The notes below the pieces were generated by a model that had not been told where the DNA came from, made no database searches, and worked only from the letters and a program-made list of their open reading frames with translations. 64,000 nucleotides of DNA from Vibrio orientalis CIP 102891 = ATCC 33934 (GTDB taxonomy: Bacteria; Pseudomonadota; Gammaproteobacteria; Enterobacterales; Vibrionaceae): the NCBI RefSeq assembly GCF_000176235.1, contig NZ_ACZV01000004.1:868001-932000 (forward strand). The letters run 5' to 3'. Made by a program: the position numbers and the translations under genes. Numbering within the stretch: the first letter of the stretch is position 1; the number at the start of each line of letters is the position of its first letter. Below are positions 8,531 through 16,919 of the stretch, in pieces.

Positions 8531-8678
8531 AATTGTCAGCTTGAAAACGGTACTTGTTTACTTTCGCCGTTCCGTTAGATGTGTTGATGTCTGTCGTAAC
8601 GTCGTGCGCAATAGCAATCTCCTTTTCCACGCTATCGATGCCGTATGGCTTTTACATGATCTATCAAGGATATACATT

Positions 8679-8888
8679 ATGTCTAACACTGTAACTGGTA
8701 CAGTAAAATGGTTTAACGAAACTAAAGGTTTCGGCTTCATTCAACAAGAAAACGGTCCAGACGTTTTTGCTCACTTCTCTGCTATCACTGGTGACGGTTT
8801 CCGTACTCTAGTTGAAGGCCAAAAAGTTGAGTTCGTTGTAACTACAGGCCAAAAAGGCCCTCAAGCTGAGAACATCAAAGTACTTTAA
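8679..8888 (+). CDS. CspA-family cold-shock protein
   Basis: A 69-residue single cold-shock domain that binds single-stranded RNA and DNA. RNP1 (KGFGFIQ) and RNP2 (VFAHFSAI) are both intact, and the start [13 protein letters not shown] is canonical. The frame is open 46 codons further upstream, but that stretch is the untranslated leader: an AAGGA ribosome site precedes the ATG at 8679. A terminator follows at 8912. Which csp paralogue it is cannot be decided from the sequence. Confidence 0.95.
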   Translation: MSNTVTGTVKWFNETKGFGFIQQENGPDVFAHFSAITGDGFRTLVEGQKVEFVVTTGQKGPQAENIKVL

Positions 8889-8911
8889 TTATTAAGTACT
8901 AAAGTTTTACA

Positions 8912-8941
8912 ATAGCCAGCATTACGCTGGCTATTTTTTTA
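8912..8941 (+). terminator. Terminator of the cold-shock gene
   Basis: A 9-bp stem ATAGCCAGC / GCTGGCTAT with an ATTAC loop is followed by a run of seven T. Confidence 0.92.
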
Positions 8942-8956
8942 TATACAAGAAGTATT

Positions 8957-9496
8957 ATGGCTCTCAAACCTACTATTTATAAGTTCCGCATTTCGCTTTC
9001 TGATACCAATCGCGACCTGTATGATTCTACGCAGCTGACTGTTGCACAGCACCCATCTGAAACTGTACCTCGAATGATGGCTCGTGTTTTGGCGTTCTGC
9101 GTTAAATGGCAGCCCGACTTGGCATTGACGAAAGGGTTATCAACCACTGAAGAGCCTGACCTATGGGTGAAATCCTTGGACGACCAGATTCAACTTTGGG
9201 TCGACATTGGCGAACCATCACTAGACCGCATTAAGAAAGCCTGCCGTCTTGCGCCAAGCGTTGATGTGTTCTCTTTCAACAGCAAATCCGATGTTTGGTG
9301 GCAACAGACCAAGAACAAGGTTCACCAGTACAAAGCCAATATCTACCGTTTTGACCCTGCAAGCATTGAAGCATTCTCTGAAACAATCGAGCGCAGTATG
9401 GATCTGTCAGTCATGATTACTGGCGAGAGTCTGTTTGTCGACTCTGATAAAGGTTCATTCGAAATTACCTTAGAGCAACTGCAATCTAATGACTGA
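8957..9496 (+). CDS. yaeQ: YaeQ family protein
   Basis: A 179-residue soluble protein of the YaeQ family, a PD-(D/E)XK-like fold of uncertain function linked genetically to RfaH suppression in enterobacteria. Family features are the MALKPTIYKFRISLSD start, MMARVLAFC, the acidic EPDLWVKSLDDQIQLWVDIGEPS block, and WWQQ near residue 114. It starts 16 bases after the csp terminator and overlaps the next gene by 8 bases, so the two are probably a two-gene operon. Confidence 0.92.
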   Translation: MALKPTIYKFRISLSDTNRDLYDSTQLTVAQHPSETVPRMMARVLAFCVKWQPDLALTKGLSTTEEPDLWVKSLDDQIQLWVDIGEPSLDRIKKACRLAPSVDVFSFNSKSDVWWQQTKNKVHQYKANIYRFDPASIEAFSETIERSMDLSVMITGESLFVDSDKGSFEITLEQLQSND

Positions 9497-10028
9497 GCTA
9501 GAGCAACAGCTTAACAACATTCAAGCTGGCTCTCTTTCTACCATTGAGTCAGATCGAAAGTCGTTCGAGTTGTTTATTGAAAAGCACAATGCTCTGTTTA
9601 AGCGCGCATGCGGCAGAAAGCCAGACATCGCCCCTGTTCAGCACCTATTAGGTGTGCTGACTAAGGCTCATATTGAAGAGACAAGTCATATCGAGTCTCA
9701 ATCTGAGTCAGCAGCAGCGATGCGTAAGGTTTTTGATGAGAATCTAGGCAAAGAGCATACCCATAAGTTCGAAGAGCTTGGTAGCCGTCAGTTCGCTTTG
9801 GTGACGCATTTGTGGCTCTATTGCCAAGGCTATTTAAGAATGGACTTTAGCCTAGCGAATGATCACGCTTTCAATTCTGCAACGTTACTTTCAACGACGA
9901 CGTTGGCATCAACGCAAGAACTGCGCACTCAGTTTCTTGAAAGTTTCTACCTCGGAAACGAGCGCTCTCCTATTGCGGCAAGAACTCCATCTAAGTTGAG
10001 CCAGTGGTTCAAAAGGCTATTTAGCTAA
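9489..10028 (+). CDS. Conserved protein of unknown function, co-translated with yaeQ
   Basis: A 179-residue, largely helical, soluble protein; I do not recognise a domain. It overlaps yaeQ by 8 bases. Visible features are a Glu/Gln-rich N-terminal helix (TELEQQLNNIQAGSL), a central VTHLWLYCQGYLRMDF segment and a basic amphipathic end, KLSQWFKRLFS. No signal peptide or membrane span is seen. The terminator at 10052 ends the operon. Confidence 0.75.
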   Translation: MTELEQQLNNIQAGSLSTIESDRKSFELFIEKHNALFKRACGRKPDIAPVQHLLGVLTKAHIEETSHIESQSESAAAMRKVFDENLGKEHTHKFEELGSRQFALVTHLWLYCQGYLRMDFSLANDHAFNSATLLSTTTLASTQELRTQFLESFYLGNERSPIAARTPSKLSQWFKRLFS

Positions 10029-10051
10029 CTTCAAACTGAGTACGATCAAAA

Positions 10052-10075
10052 AGGCCCTTCAACTTCGAAGGGCCT
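10052..10075. terminator. Bidirectional terminator, yaeQ operon / hmp
   Basis: A 9-bp stem AGGCCCTTC / GAAGGGCCT with an AACTTC loop lies between convergent operons. Confidence 0.8.
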
Positions 10076-10087
10076 ATAGTCGGTTAA

Positions 10088-11263
10088 TTATAAGTAAGCG
10101 TGAGGTCCAAACACTTCATAGTGAATACGTTCACGTTCGACGCCGACACTCTCTAGCTGCTTCACTGCTGATTCCATAAAACCAACTGGTCCACATAAGT
10201 AGAAGTCGCCATTCTCAATTGGCAGCTCTTTGGCAACTAAAGTGACATCTAATTGGCCTGAGAAATCTGCGGTGCTTTCAGTTAGGTACCAAATAAACGT
10301 TGGCCAATTATGCTCAAGTGCAAGATCGGACACTTCCTGCTTAAAGGTGTGCTGCGCTGCATTATTACAAGCATAGAGAACCGTAACGTCTTTTTTGTCT
10401 TTAGCTGCAAAGGTCTGCATCATTGATTGCATCGGAGTTGCACCCACACCTGCCGAGATCAAGACAACTGGTTGGCTCTTTTCTTGATAGAAGAAGTCAC
10501 CTGCAGGGGGATATAGGCTTACCGTGTCACCTTCATGAACGTCATCGTGCAGGTGGTTTGAAACCAATCCTTTATGTTCACCAATTTCGCGCTTAACTGA
10601 GATTCGGTAATCTACCCCATTTGATTTTTGCGATAGCGAGTACTGGCGAATCTCGTTGTTCTCACCCGCTGATGGCTGCAACTCAATCCCGATATATTGC
10701 CCCGGTTGGTAATCTAATACCGCTTGACCATCTTCAGGAGTCAGTACAAAGCTCGTGACAAATTCAGATTCCGCTCTTTTACTAGAAACCACAAATGAAC
10801 GTGCATTTGACCAACCACCAACAGCTTGTCTGCGCTGTAGGTAGAGCTCACCTTCGCGATCAATAAAGATCTGCGCCAAGAATAGATACGCGGCTGTCCA
10901 TGCTTCTTCAACTTCTTGAGTAAATGCATCGCTTGCTAGTTCACGCAGTGTCTCAATTAAGTGGTGACCTACAATCTGGTAGTGCTCAGCTTGAATATTA
11001 AAGCTGGTGTGCTTTTGCGCTATTCGCTCTACCGCAGAGGTCAAAGCCGCTAAGTTTTCAATGTTTTTCGCATATGCCGCAATCGCTTCAAACAGAGCCA
11101 CGCCTTGGCGGCCTGTTTTTTGATGCGTCATATTAAAGATGTCTTTAAGTTCAGGGTTATGAGAAAACATTCTTTGATAGAAATGTTGAGTTAATGCAGG
11201 CCCTGCAGATTCTAGTAGTGGGATGGTACTTTTAACGACTTCAATATGTTGGTTGTTAAGCAT
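10088..11263 (-). CDS. hmp: Flavohaemoglobin, nitric oxide dioxygenase
   Basis: Cytoplasmic enzyme that converts NO and O2 to nitrate using NAD(P)H. Domains in order: globin (about 1-137, proximal His85 in KHTSF exactly as in E. coli), FAD-binding barrel (about 150-255, RQYSLS), and NAD-binding domain (about 262-391, GVGATPMQSM and CGPVGFM). At 391 residues it is close to the E. coli length of 396. It has a good ribosome site (GAGGAG) before the ATG. The divergent norR, NorR sites and a sigma-54 promoter indicate NO-induced control. Confidence 0.97.
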   Translation of the reverse strand: MLNNQHIEVVKSTIPLLESAGPALTQHFYQRMFSHNPELKDIFNMTHQKTGRQGVALFEAIAAYAKNIENLAALTSAVERIAQKHTSFNIQAEHYQIVGHHLIETLRELASDAFTQEVEEAWTAAYLFLAQIFIDREGELYLQRRQAVGGWSNARSFVVSSKRAESEFVTSFVLTPEDGQAVLDYQPGQYIGIELQPSAGENNEIRQYSLSQKSNGVDYRISVKREIGEHKGLVSNHLHDDVHEGDTVSLYPPAGDFFYQEKSQPVVLISAGVGATPMQSMMQTFAAKDKKDVTVLYACNNAAQHTFKQEVSDLALEHNWPTFIWYLTESTADFSGQLDVTLVAKELPIENGDFYLCGPVGFMESAVKQLESVGVERERIHYEVFGPHAYL

Positions 11264-11308
11264 TGAGACTTACTCCTCATTAATTTTTTAATTATGCGTG
11301 CCTACATC

Positions 11309-11325
11309 TGCAGGAACGGTGCCAA
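11309..11325 (-). promoter_or_regulatory. Sigma-54 (-24/-12) promoter of hmp
   Basis: Read on the minus strand, TTGGCACCGTTCCTGCA contains GG, ten bases, then GC: the invariant spacing of RpoN promoters, with the -24 element TGGCAC perfect. It lies 46-62 bases upstream of the hmp ATG. NorR is a sigma-54 activator, so the pair fits. Confidence 0.82.
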
Positions 11326-11356
11326 CTTTAATATCCTTGTAAAACACTGGTTTTTC

Positions 11357-11413
11357 GTCACTTTCCAGTCAATTAAATGTCATTTCGACACACAAACAAC
11401 AAGTCATATTGAC
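11357..11413. promoter_or_regulatory. NorR enhancer sites upstream of hmp
   Basis: The NorR consensus is GT-N7-AC. Two exact sites are visible: GTCATTTCGAC (11379-11389) and GTCATATTGAC (11403-11413). A degenerate third, GTCACTTTCCA, is at 11357-11367. Spacings of 22 and 24 bases put them near the same helical face. E. coli norVW also has three sites for a NorR hexamer. Confidence 0.75.
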
Positions 11414-11492
11414 TCATAGAGTTTGAAATATCTCTCAAACTGTGTTTAATTCTAAATCAACGTTTAATAGCTCCAGTACGCCATCATAAGCC

Positions 11493-13082
11493 ATGCAAGA
11501 TATTTCTATTTCTACCCTCATCGATATGACCATTGGCCTTGCTCGCGGGGACAACGATCAAGACCGATTCAACAATCTGCTCGATGCCATTCGTAAAGCG
11601 ATCCAATGTGATTGTGTTGCGCTACTGTCTCTGCAGGGAGACACCTTGGTTCCACTTGCTCTTCAAGGGTTAACGAGAGATACCCTTGGCCGCCGATTCA
11701 AGATATCTGAGCACCCTCGGTTTGCACTCATCTGTGAGTCTAAGAGCGCTATCCGATTCGACGCCGATTCTGACTTACCTGATCCCTTCGACAACCTGCT
11801 GCTGGACTACGAAGGTGACTTACCGATGCACTCATGCATGGGGTTACCTCTTTTCTACGCCGACAAGCTGCTTGGTGTTCTGACATTAGACAGCTTGACT
11901 CCTGGCGTCTTTGAGCAAATTCCAACTCGCAGTCTTGAAGCACTTTCTGCGATTGCGGCTTCAACACTGAAAGTCGCTCTTGCGGTAAGCCAACTTGAAC
12001 AACAAGCCAAGCAAACTCAACAAAAATTCGAAGAGCTCAACGAAGAGGCGTGGGACAGAGACGGCAGTGAAATCATTGGGGACAGCCATTCAATGCAAGC
12101 GCTTAAAGCGGATATTGAAGTCGTCGCCCCTTCTAATTTCAATATTCTTATCCACGGTGAAACGGGTGTAGGTAAAGAGCTGGTTGCGCGCAGCCTTCAT
12201 CATTTATCACCCCGCAAAAAACAACCTCTGGTTTACGTTAACTGTGCAGCGATACCTGAAAATCTAGTAGAGAGTGAGTTATTTGGCCACGTTAAAGGGG
12301 CTTTTACTGGCGCAGACAAGTCTCGCTTAGGGAAATTTGCTCTTGCTGATGGCGGTACCCTTTTCCTCGATGAAATCGGTGAACTTCCCCTAGCGGCGCA
12401 AAGTAAGATATTGCGTGCGCTACAAAACAATGAAATCCAGCCTGTTGGTCAAGACAAGGTGCAAACTATTGATGTTCGAGTGCTGGCAGCAACAAATCGT
12501 GAGCTAAAAGAAGAAGTGTCAGAAGGGCGATTCCGCTCAGACCTATATCACCGCTTGAGTGTCTACCCAATCACTGTACCTGCACTTCGTGAACGAAATG
12601 GGGACATTGTTCTACTCGCTGGCTACTTCCTAGAACAAGCAAGAAGAAAGCTTGGCATCGTTCAAATCAAACTGGGTAAAGAAGCGCGTATAGAGTTAGC
12701 TCGCTACAACTGGCCTGGTAACGTACGCGAGCTTGAGCACGTCATTAATCGCGCAGCATTAAAAGCGCGGGCAAGAGGACGAGGCGGCAAGCTAATTACC
12801 ATCTCTGTAGAAGATATTGGTGAACTTGATTCCATGCCCGACATGCCAATTCCTAGCGAAGGTTTAGCGACCCACTCTTTGGCAGAAATAAACCCATCAT
12901 TAGGCTTAAGAGAGTCAACGGAAGAGTATCAACGCCAAATGATCATCACTGCATTAAACAACGCGGACTTTAATTGGGCGCAAGCGGCTCGCCAGTTAAA
13001 GACCGATCGAGCGAATTTAACCAGACTGGCGAAACGGTTAGGGATTGAAGTCAGTAAGAAACATCAAATTACGCTGAGCTAA
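11493..13082 (+). CDS. norR: Nitric-oxide-responsive sigma-54 activator NorR
   Basis: Enhancer-binding protein that senses NO through a mononuclear iron in its GAF domain and drives sigma-54 transcription. The GAF domain spans about 1-165; its residues Arg76, Asp100, His113, Cys115 and Asp133 correspond to the iron-site residues known for E. coli NorR. The AAA+ domain has Walker A GETGVGKE (222-229), the sigma-54 contact loop GAFTGA (269-274) and LFLDEIGEL. The C-terminal FIS-type helix-turn-helix is in [20 protein letters not shown]. It is divergent from hmp across 229 bases containing NorR sites. norVW is absent here, so hmp is its likely main target. Confidence 0.96.
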   Translation: MQDISISTLIDMTIGLARGDNDQDRFNNLLDAIRKAIQCDCVALLSLQGDTLVPLALQGLTRDTLGRRFKISEHPRFALICESKSAIRFDADSDLPDPFDNLLLDYEGDLPMHSCMGLPLFYADKLLGVLTLDSLTPGVFEQIPTRSLEALSAIAASTLKVALAVSQLEQQAKQTQQKFEELNEEAWDRDGSEIIGDSHSMQALKADIEVVAPSNFNILIHGETGVGKELVARSLHHLSPRKKQPLVYVNCAAIPENLVESELFGHVKGAFTGADKSRLGKFALADGGTLFLDEIGELPLAAQSKILRALQNNEIQPVGQDKVQTIDVRVLAATNRELKEEVSEGRFRSDLYHRLSVYPITVPALRERNGDIVLLAGYFLEQARRKLGIVQIKLGKEARIELARYNWPGNVRELEHVINRAALKARARGRGGKLITISVEDIGELDSMPDMPIPSEGLATHSLAEINPSLGLRESTEEYQRQMIITALNNADFNWAQAARQLKTDRANLTRLAKRLGIEVSKKHQITLS

Positions 13083-13155
13083 GTTTAAGATTGGTCACAT
13101 CTCAGTTACAATGCGTAACGTAAATGTCACCTTAAAATATAATAATAGGATTGTT

Positions 13156-13515
13156 ATGAAGTTTATCCGCTGGTTCTTAGGACGAGTTATTCTATTGCTC
13201 AACTTTGTCTTTTCACCTAGAGGCGTAAAACGCTCAACGGAAGACCAACAAGCTGTTGATTCAAAAGCGCAGTCTCTCGCGCTATACCAATTTGAAGCCT
13301 GCCCTTTTTGCGTTAAGGTGCGTCGCGCTATGAAACGCCAATCGGTAAAGTTTGATTTACGCGATGCTAAAAATGACCACGCACATCGCTCAGAGCTTGA
13401 AGCGGGTGGCGGTAAAGTGAAAGTGCCTTGTTTAAGAATCGAGAAAGATGGCGATGTACAATGGATGTATGAATCGTCAGACATCGTTGCTTACTTGGAG
13501 CAAGAGTTCGCATAA
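13156..13515 (+). CDS. Membrane-anchored glutaredoxin-like protein
   Basis: A 119-residue protein with an N-terminal hydrophobic segment (FIRWFLGRVILLLNFVF) followed by a glutaredoxin domain with active site CPFC. The domain also shows the conserved cis-Pro region KVKVPCLRI and a C-terminal SSDIVAYLEQEF motif. The start ATG at 13156 is preferred over the upstream in-frame ATG at 13111, which would add 15 residues with no ribosome site; AGGA lies before 13156. It is 14 bases upstream of a HAD gene, suggesting co-transcription. The orientation of the active site relative to the membrane is not clear. Confidence 0.82.
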   Translation: MKFIRWFLGRVILLLNFVFSPRGVKRSTEDQQAVDSKAQSLALYQFEACPFCVKVRRAMKRQSVKFDLRDAKNDHAHRSELEAGGGKVKVPCLRIEKDGDVQWMYESSDIVAYLEQEFA

Positions 13516-13529
13516 GCTAAGGAAAGTCT

Positions 13530-14138
13530 ATGTCACACGTGCCACTAAACATCCCTCAAATCAAAGCCATCGTTTTTGATCTTGATAATACCTTAGTGAG
13601 CTCAGACATGGACTTTCAATGGTTAAGGGAGCAGCTTGGCTGTCCAAGTAGTCAAGACTTGCTCTCTTTTATCGACCAAATCGACTGTCAGAAAACTCAA
13701 GCTAATGCTCATTCATTGGTTCTTCAACACGAACTAGAAGACGCTGAGAGCTCTAAGCCCATGCCTGGTTGCGAGTCCCTACTCAATTTTATTAAAAGCA
13801 ATCATTTTCTCACTGCAGTCATTACCAGAAACTGCTCTGAAGCGACTAAAACTAAGCTCTCTCACAACAAAATAACCATCCCCAATGTTATTACGCGTGA
13901 ACACTTTCCGCCGAAACCCGCACCAGATTCCTTGCTCTACTTAGCCAATGAATGGAAGCTTGAGTCTAGCGAAATTCTGTATGTTGGAGATTACCTTTAT
14001 GATCTGCAAGCGGCGTTTAATGCGGCGATGCCTTCATGCCTCGTTACGCATGGAAAACATACGCCTTTCACTGCTCACGCCTCACTCATTGTCGAGCATT
14101 TGAGTGATTTAGAAGCCACCATTTCTAAGCATTACTGA
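13530..14138 (+). CDS. HAD-superfamily (subfamily IA) hydrolase
   Basis: A 202-residue phosphatase-type protein. Motif I is FDLDNTL near residues 17-23 (catalytic Asp pair). Motif II is the Thr in AVITRN (about 99). Motif III is the Lys in FPPKPAPD (about 129-130), and motif IV is GDYLYDLQAA (about 153). A helical cap lies between motifs I and II. It resembles phosphoglycolate phosphatase-like members, but the substrate cannot be assigned. It is closely linked to the glutaredoxin gene upstream. Confidence 0.88.
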   Translation: MSHVPLNIPQIKAIVFDLDNTLVSSDMDFQWLREQLGCPSSQDLLSFIDQIDCQKTQANAHSLVLQHELEDAESSKPMPGCESLLNFIKSNHFLTAVITRNCSEATKTKLSHNKITIPNVITREHFPPKPAPDSLLYLANEWKLESSEILYVGDYLYDLQAAFNAAMPSCLVTHGKHTPFTAHASLIVEHLSDLEATISKHY

Positions 14139-14243
14139 TTCTATGTAATAACTCATTGAGCCTTAGTTCTCTTTGATGAATAGCTCGGCGCTATGTAAAA
14201 ATAGCTTGATACCGCCAACACTTATCAACCAGCGAGACAAGAT

Positions 14244-14864
14244 ATGTCAAACAATAAAGTCCTCGTGTTATTTGCTCACCCTTCTCCTGGGCGTTCTGAA
14301 GTCAATCAGCACCTTTTCAATACCGCCAAAAAGGTTGAAGGCGTCACGGTTGTCGATCTTTATTACGAATACCCAACCTATCAAATTAATATCGATAAAG
14401 AGCAACAGCGCTTGCGAGATCACGATGTGATCATCTTCCAATTTCCACTCTACTGGTATTCAACCCCTGCAATTTTAAAAGAGTGGCAAGACCTCGTTCT
14501 AGAATACGGATTTGCTTACGGCACTGAAGGTAATGCACTACATGGCAAAAAGTTCTTTTGCTCGCTCTCTGCTGGAGGTAAAGCTGAGGCTTACCAAACT
14601 GATGGTTATAACCACTACACCATTCGTGAATTACTTTATCCGCTTGAGCAGATGGCAAGTCTGACAGGTATGGATTATCTGGCGCCATTTGCACTGTTCG
14701 GCGCGCGCACAGCTCAAGAAGATGGACGTGTCACCACGCATGTCGAGAATTGGACGAAACTTCTAAAAGCACTCGTCAAAGATCAAATTGATTATGAGCA
14801 AGCCGTTAAGGTAGAAAAACTCAATCACTACGTCGACACACTAGCGAAAGAGGCACAACTATGA
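14244..14864 (+). CDS. Kef-type K+ efflux ancillary oxidoreductase (KefF/KefG-like)
   Basis: A 206-residue flavodoxin-fold NAD(P)H quinone reductase of the type that activates glutathione-gated potassium efflux. Motifs are LFAHPSPGRSEVN (phosphate/flavin loop), IIFQFPLYWYSTPAILKEW (flavin and quinone pocket) and YPLEQMASLTGMDYL. Its stop overlaps the start of the antiporter gene (ATGA), the usual kefF/C or kefG/B layout, so the two proteins should be made together. Which of KefF or KefG it matches is left open. Confidence 0.9.
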   Translation: MSNNKVLVLFAHPSPGRSEVNQHLFNTAKKVEGVTVVDLYYEYPTYQINIDKEQQRLRDHDVIIFQFPLYWYSTPAILKEWQDLVLEYGFAYGTEGNALHGKKFFCSLSAGGKAEAYQTDGYNHYTIRELLYPLEQMASLTGMDYLAPFALFGARTAQEDGRVTTHVENWTKLLKALVKDQIDYEQAVKVEKLNHYVDTLAKEAQL

Positions 14865-16780
14865 CCGGTTACTTCCTACAGGCATTCATTTACCTAGCGG
14901 CAGCAGTCATCGCCGTTCCTATCGCCAAACGTCTGGGGCTCGGATCTGTACTCGGGTATCTTATCGCTGGTGTGGTGATCGGCCCAATCATCGGCCTTGT
15001 CGGTGAAGAAACAAATACCATCCAACATTTTGCCGAATTTGGTGTGGTTATGATGCTGTTCTTAGTCGGCTTAGAGCTTGAACCTAAGATGCTTTGGTCA
15101 ATGCGTAATCGCTTAATCGGGCTAGGTGGACTTCAGGTGGGCGGTACTGCTGCCATAGTCATGGTCATCGCGCTTTACTTCGACCAGCCTTGGACTGTTG
15201 CGCTTGCGATTGGCTTGATCTTCGCTCTTTCATCGACAGCGATCGTCTTACAAACCTTCAATGAGAAAGGACTAAGCAAAACAGAAGGTGGACAAAACGC
15301 TTTCTCAGTGCTGCTATTTCAAGATATTGCCGTTATTCCAATGTTAGCTTTTATTCCGTTACTCGCACTTCCGGAATTGGTAGAGCAAGCTCAATCTGCC
15401 GTCTCAGCCGCGTCAGAACACCACGAAGAGCTAAGCCTTGTCTCAGGTTTACCGAGTTGGGGATACGGAATCGTTATTATTATTTCTATCGTAGGCTTAG
15501 TCGTTGGCGGACATTATTTAAGCCGTCCCCTATTTCGCTTCGTTGCAGGCTCAGGGCTACGAGAAATATTCACCGCAACCGCACTTATGCTGGTAGTAGG
15601 CATTGCTGCTTTGATGAGTTTGGTTGGATTATCCCCCGCGCTGGGAACCTTCCTCGCAGGTGTTGTCCTAGCAAACAGTGAGTTCCGACATGAACTAGAA
15701 TCCAATATTGATCCATTCAAAGGTCTTCTGCTCGGTCTGTTTTTCATCACCGTAGGCGCTGGGATTAACTTTGGTATTTTGTTTGATGATTTTGCCTTGA
15801 TCATCGGCCTGACATTGGGCGTTATGCTTCTTAAATCCGCTGTCCTATATACGCTTGCGTTTATTTTTCGGATTAAAGACAGTAACCGCTGGCTATTTAC
15901 TCTCAGCCTTGCACAAGCGGGAGAATTTGGTTTTGTTCTGCTGAGTTTTACCGTTCAAAACCATGTTATCCCCCAAGACATCGCGCAGACTTTATCGTTG
16001 GTTGTGGCACTTTCTATGTTCCTCACCCCAGGTTTATTCATTCTATTCGATAAAGTGATCTTGCCGCGCTTTGAGCAGTTATCCAACGATCGTGAACCGG
16101 ACACGATTGAGGAAAAAGGGACGGTCATCATCGCGGGTATTGGCCGATTTGGCCAGATTGTTAACCGATTACTCGTCTCGAATGGTGTTCATACTGTCGT
16201 CCTTGATCAACAAGCTGCGCAAGTGGATGTCGTTCGCCAAATCAATACCAAGGCCTACTTTGGCGATGCTAGCCGCCCAGATCTACTGCATACAGCAGGG
16301 ATCGAGGAAGCATCAATGATTGTGATCGCCATAGATAACCGAGATACCTGCGTAGAACTAACAAAATACGTTAAGCATACCTATCCGCAGGTTAAGGTCC
16401 TCGCTCGTGCATTCGACCGAGGACACGGTTACCTGCTTCGCCAAGCCGGAGCCGATATTATTGAGCTTGAAACCTATCATTCATCGCTTGAGCTTGGCGC
16501 ACATGCAATGCGCGAGTTGAATTTCCATCCGTTCCATGTCGAAAAACAAAAAGCGGCATATAAGCGTGTTGAGGACAAAAAATCCGATAGGCTCTACCAT
16601 GCCTGGGAGGACGATTCTGAAGGCGAACGTTTCGACAATAACTACCGCAAACTCTTTATGCATATGGAAGAACATATCAAGTTAGCGATGCAAACTGATA
16701 GATCAGACCGCCATGAGAATGGTGAGCGCGGATGGACACCACCGCCAAAAGGTTATGCAGATCACCTTAAGCAAGAGTAA
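14861..16780 (+). CDS. Glutathione-regulated K+/H+ antiporter, KefB/KefC type
   Basis: CPA2 family transporter that releases K+ and acidifies the cytosol to protect against electrophiles. The 639 residues contain about 12 membrane segments (1 to about 390), including GLELEPKMLW and LFQDIAVIP. A cytoplasmic RCK/TrkA-N domain follows from about 415, with the nucleotide fold GIGRFGQIVNRLL and acidic residues after the next strand (VVLDQQ). A hydrophilic tail of about 100 residues follows. It overlaps its ancillary oxidoreductase gene by four bases. A terminator lies at 16853. Confidence 0.93.
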   Translation: MTGYFLQAFIYLAAAVIAVPIAKRLGLGSVLGYLIAGVVIGPIIGLVGEETNTIQHFAEFGVVMMLFLVGLELEPKMLWSMRNRLIGLGGLQVGGTAAIVMVIALYFDQPWTVALAIGLIFALSSTAIVLQTFNEKGLSKTEGGQNAFSVLLFQDIAVIPMLAFIPLLALPELVEQAQSAVSAASEHHEELSLVSGLPSWGYGIVIIISIVGLVVGGHYLSRPLFRFVAGSGLREIFTATALMLVVGIAALMSLVGLSPALGTFLAGVVLANSEFRHELESNIDPFKGLLLGLFFITVGAGINFGILFDDFALIIGLTLGVMLLKSAVLYTLAFIFRIKDSNRWLFTLSLAQAGEFGFVLLSFTVQNHVIPQDIAQTLSLVVALSMFLTPGLFILFDKVILPRFEQLSNDREPDTIEEKGTVIIAGIGRFGQIVNRLLVSNGVHTVVLDQQAAQVDVVRQINTKAYFGDASRPDLLHTAGIEEASMIVIAIDNRDTCVELTKYVKHTYPQVKVLARAFDRGHGYLLRQAGADIIELETYHSSLELGAHAMRELNFHPFHVEKQKAAYKRVEDKKSDRLYHAWEDDSEGERFDNNYRKLFMHMEEHIKLAMQTDRSDRHENGERGWTPPPKGYADHLKQE

Positions 16781-16852
16781 CTCTTTCGCATGATTATTGA
16801 GCCACCCCCTTGAAATTCGGTGGTATGGCTACGATGTATGTCAAACGATAGT

Positions 16853-16880
16853 AAACCGAGGTGAAATTGCCTCGGTTTAA
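16853..16880 (+). terminator. Possible terminator after the Kef operon
   Basis: A 9-bp perfect stem AAACCGAGG / CCTCGGTTT closes an 8-nt loop; the T run is only the stem end (TTTAACTTT). It lies 40 bases before the MATE start. Confidence 0.6.
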
Positions 16881-16919
16881 CTTTAAGCACAGTCGAAAGA
16901 CCTTAAATAAAAAGCAGCT

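Noticed and set aside
8541..8678. N-terminal 46-codon extension of the cold-shock protein
   Set aside because: It lies in the untranslated leader; the AAGGA site and family start both point to 8679.
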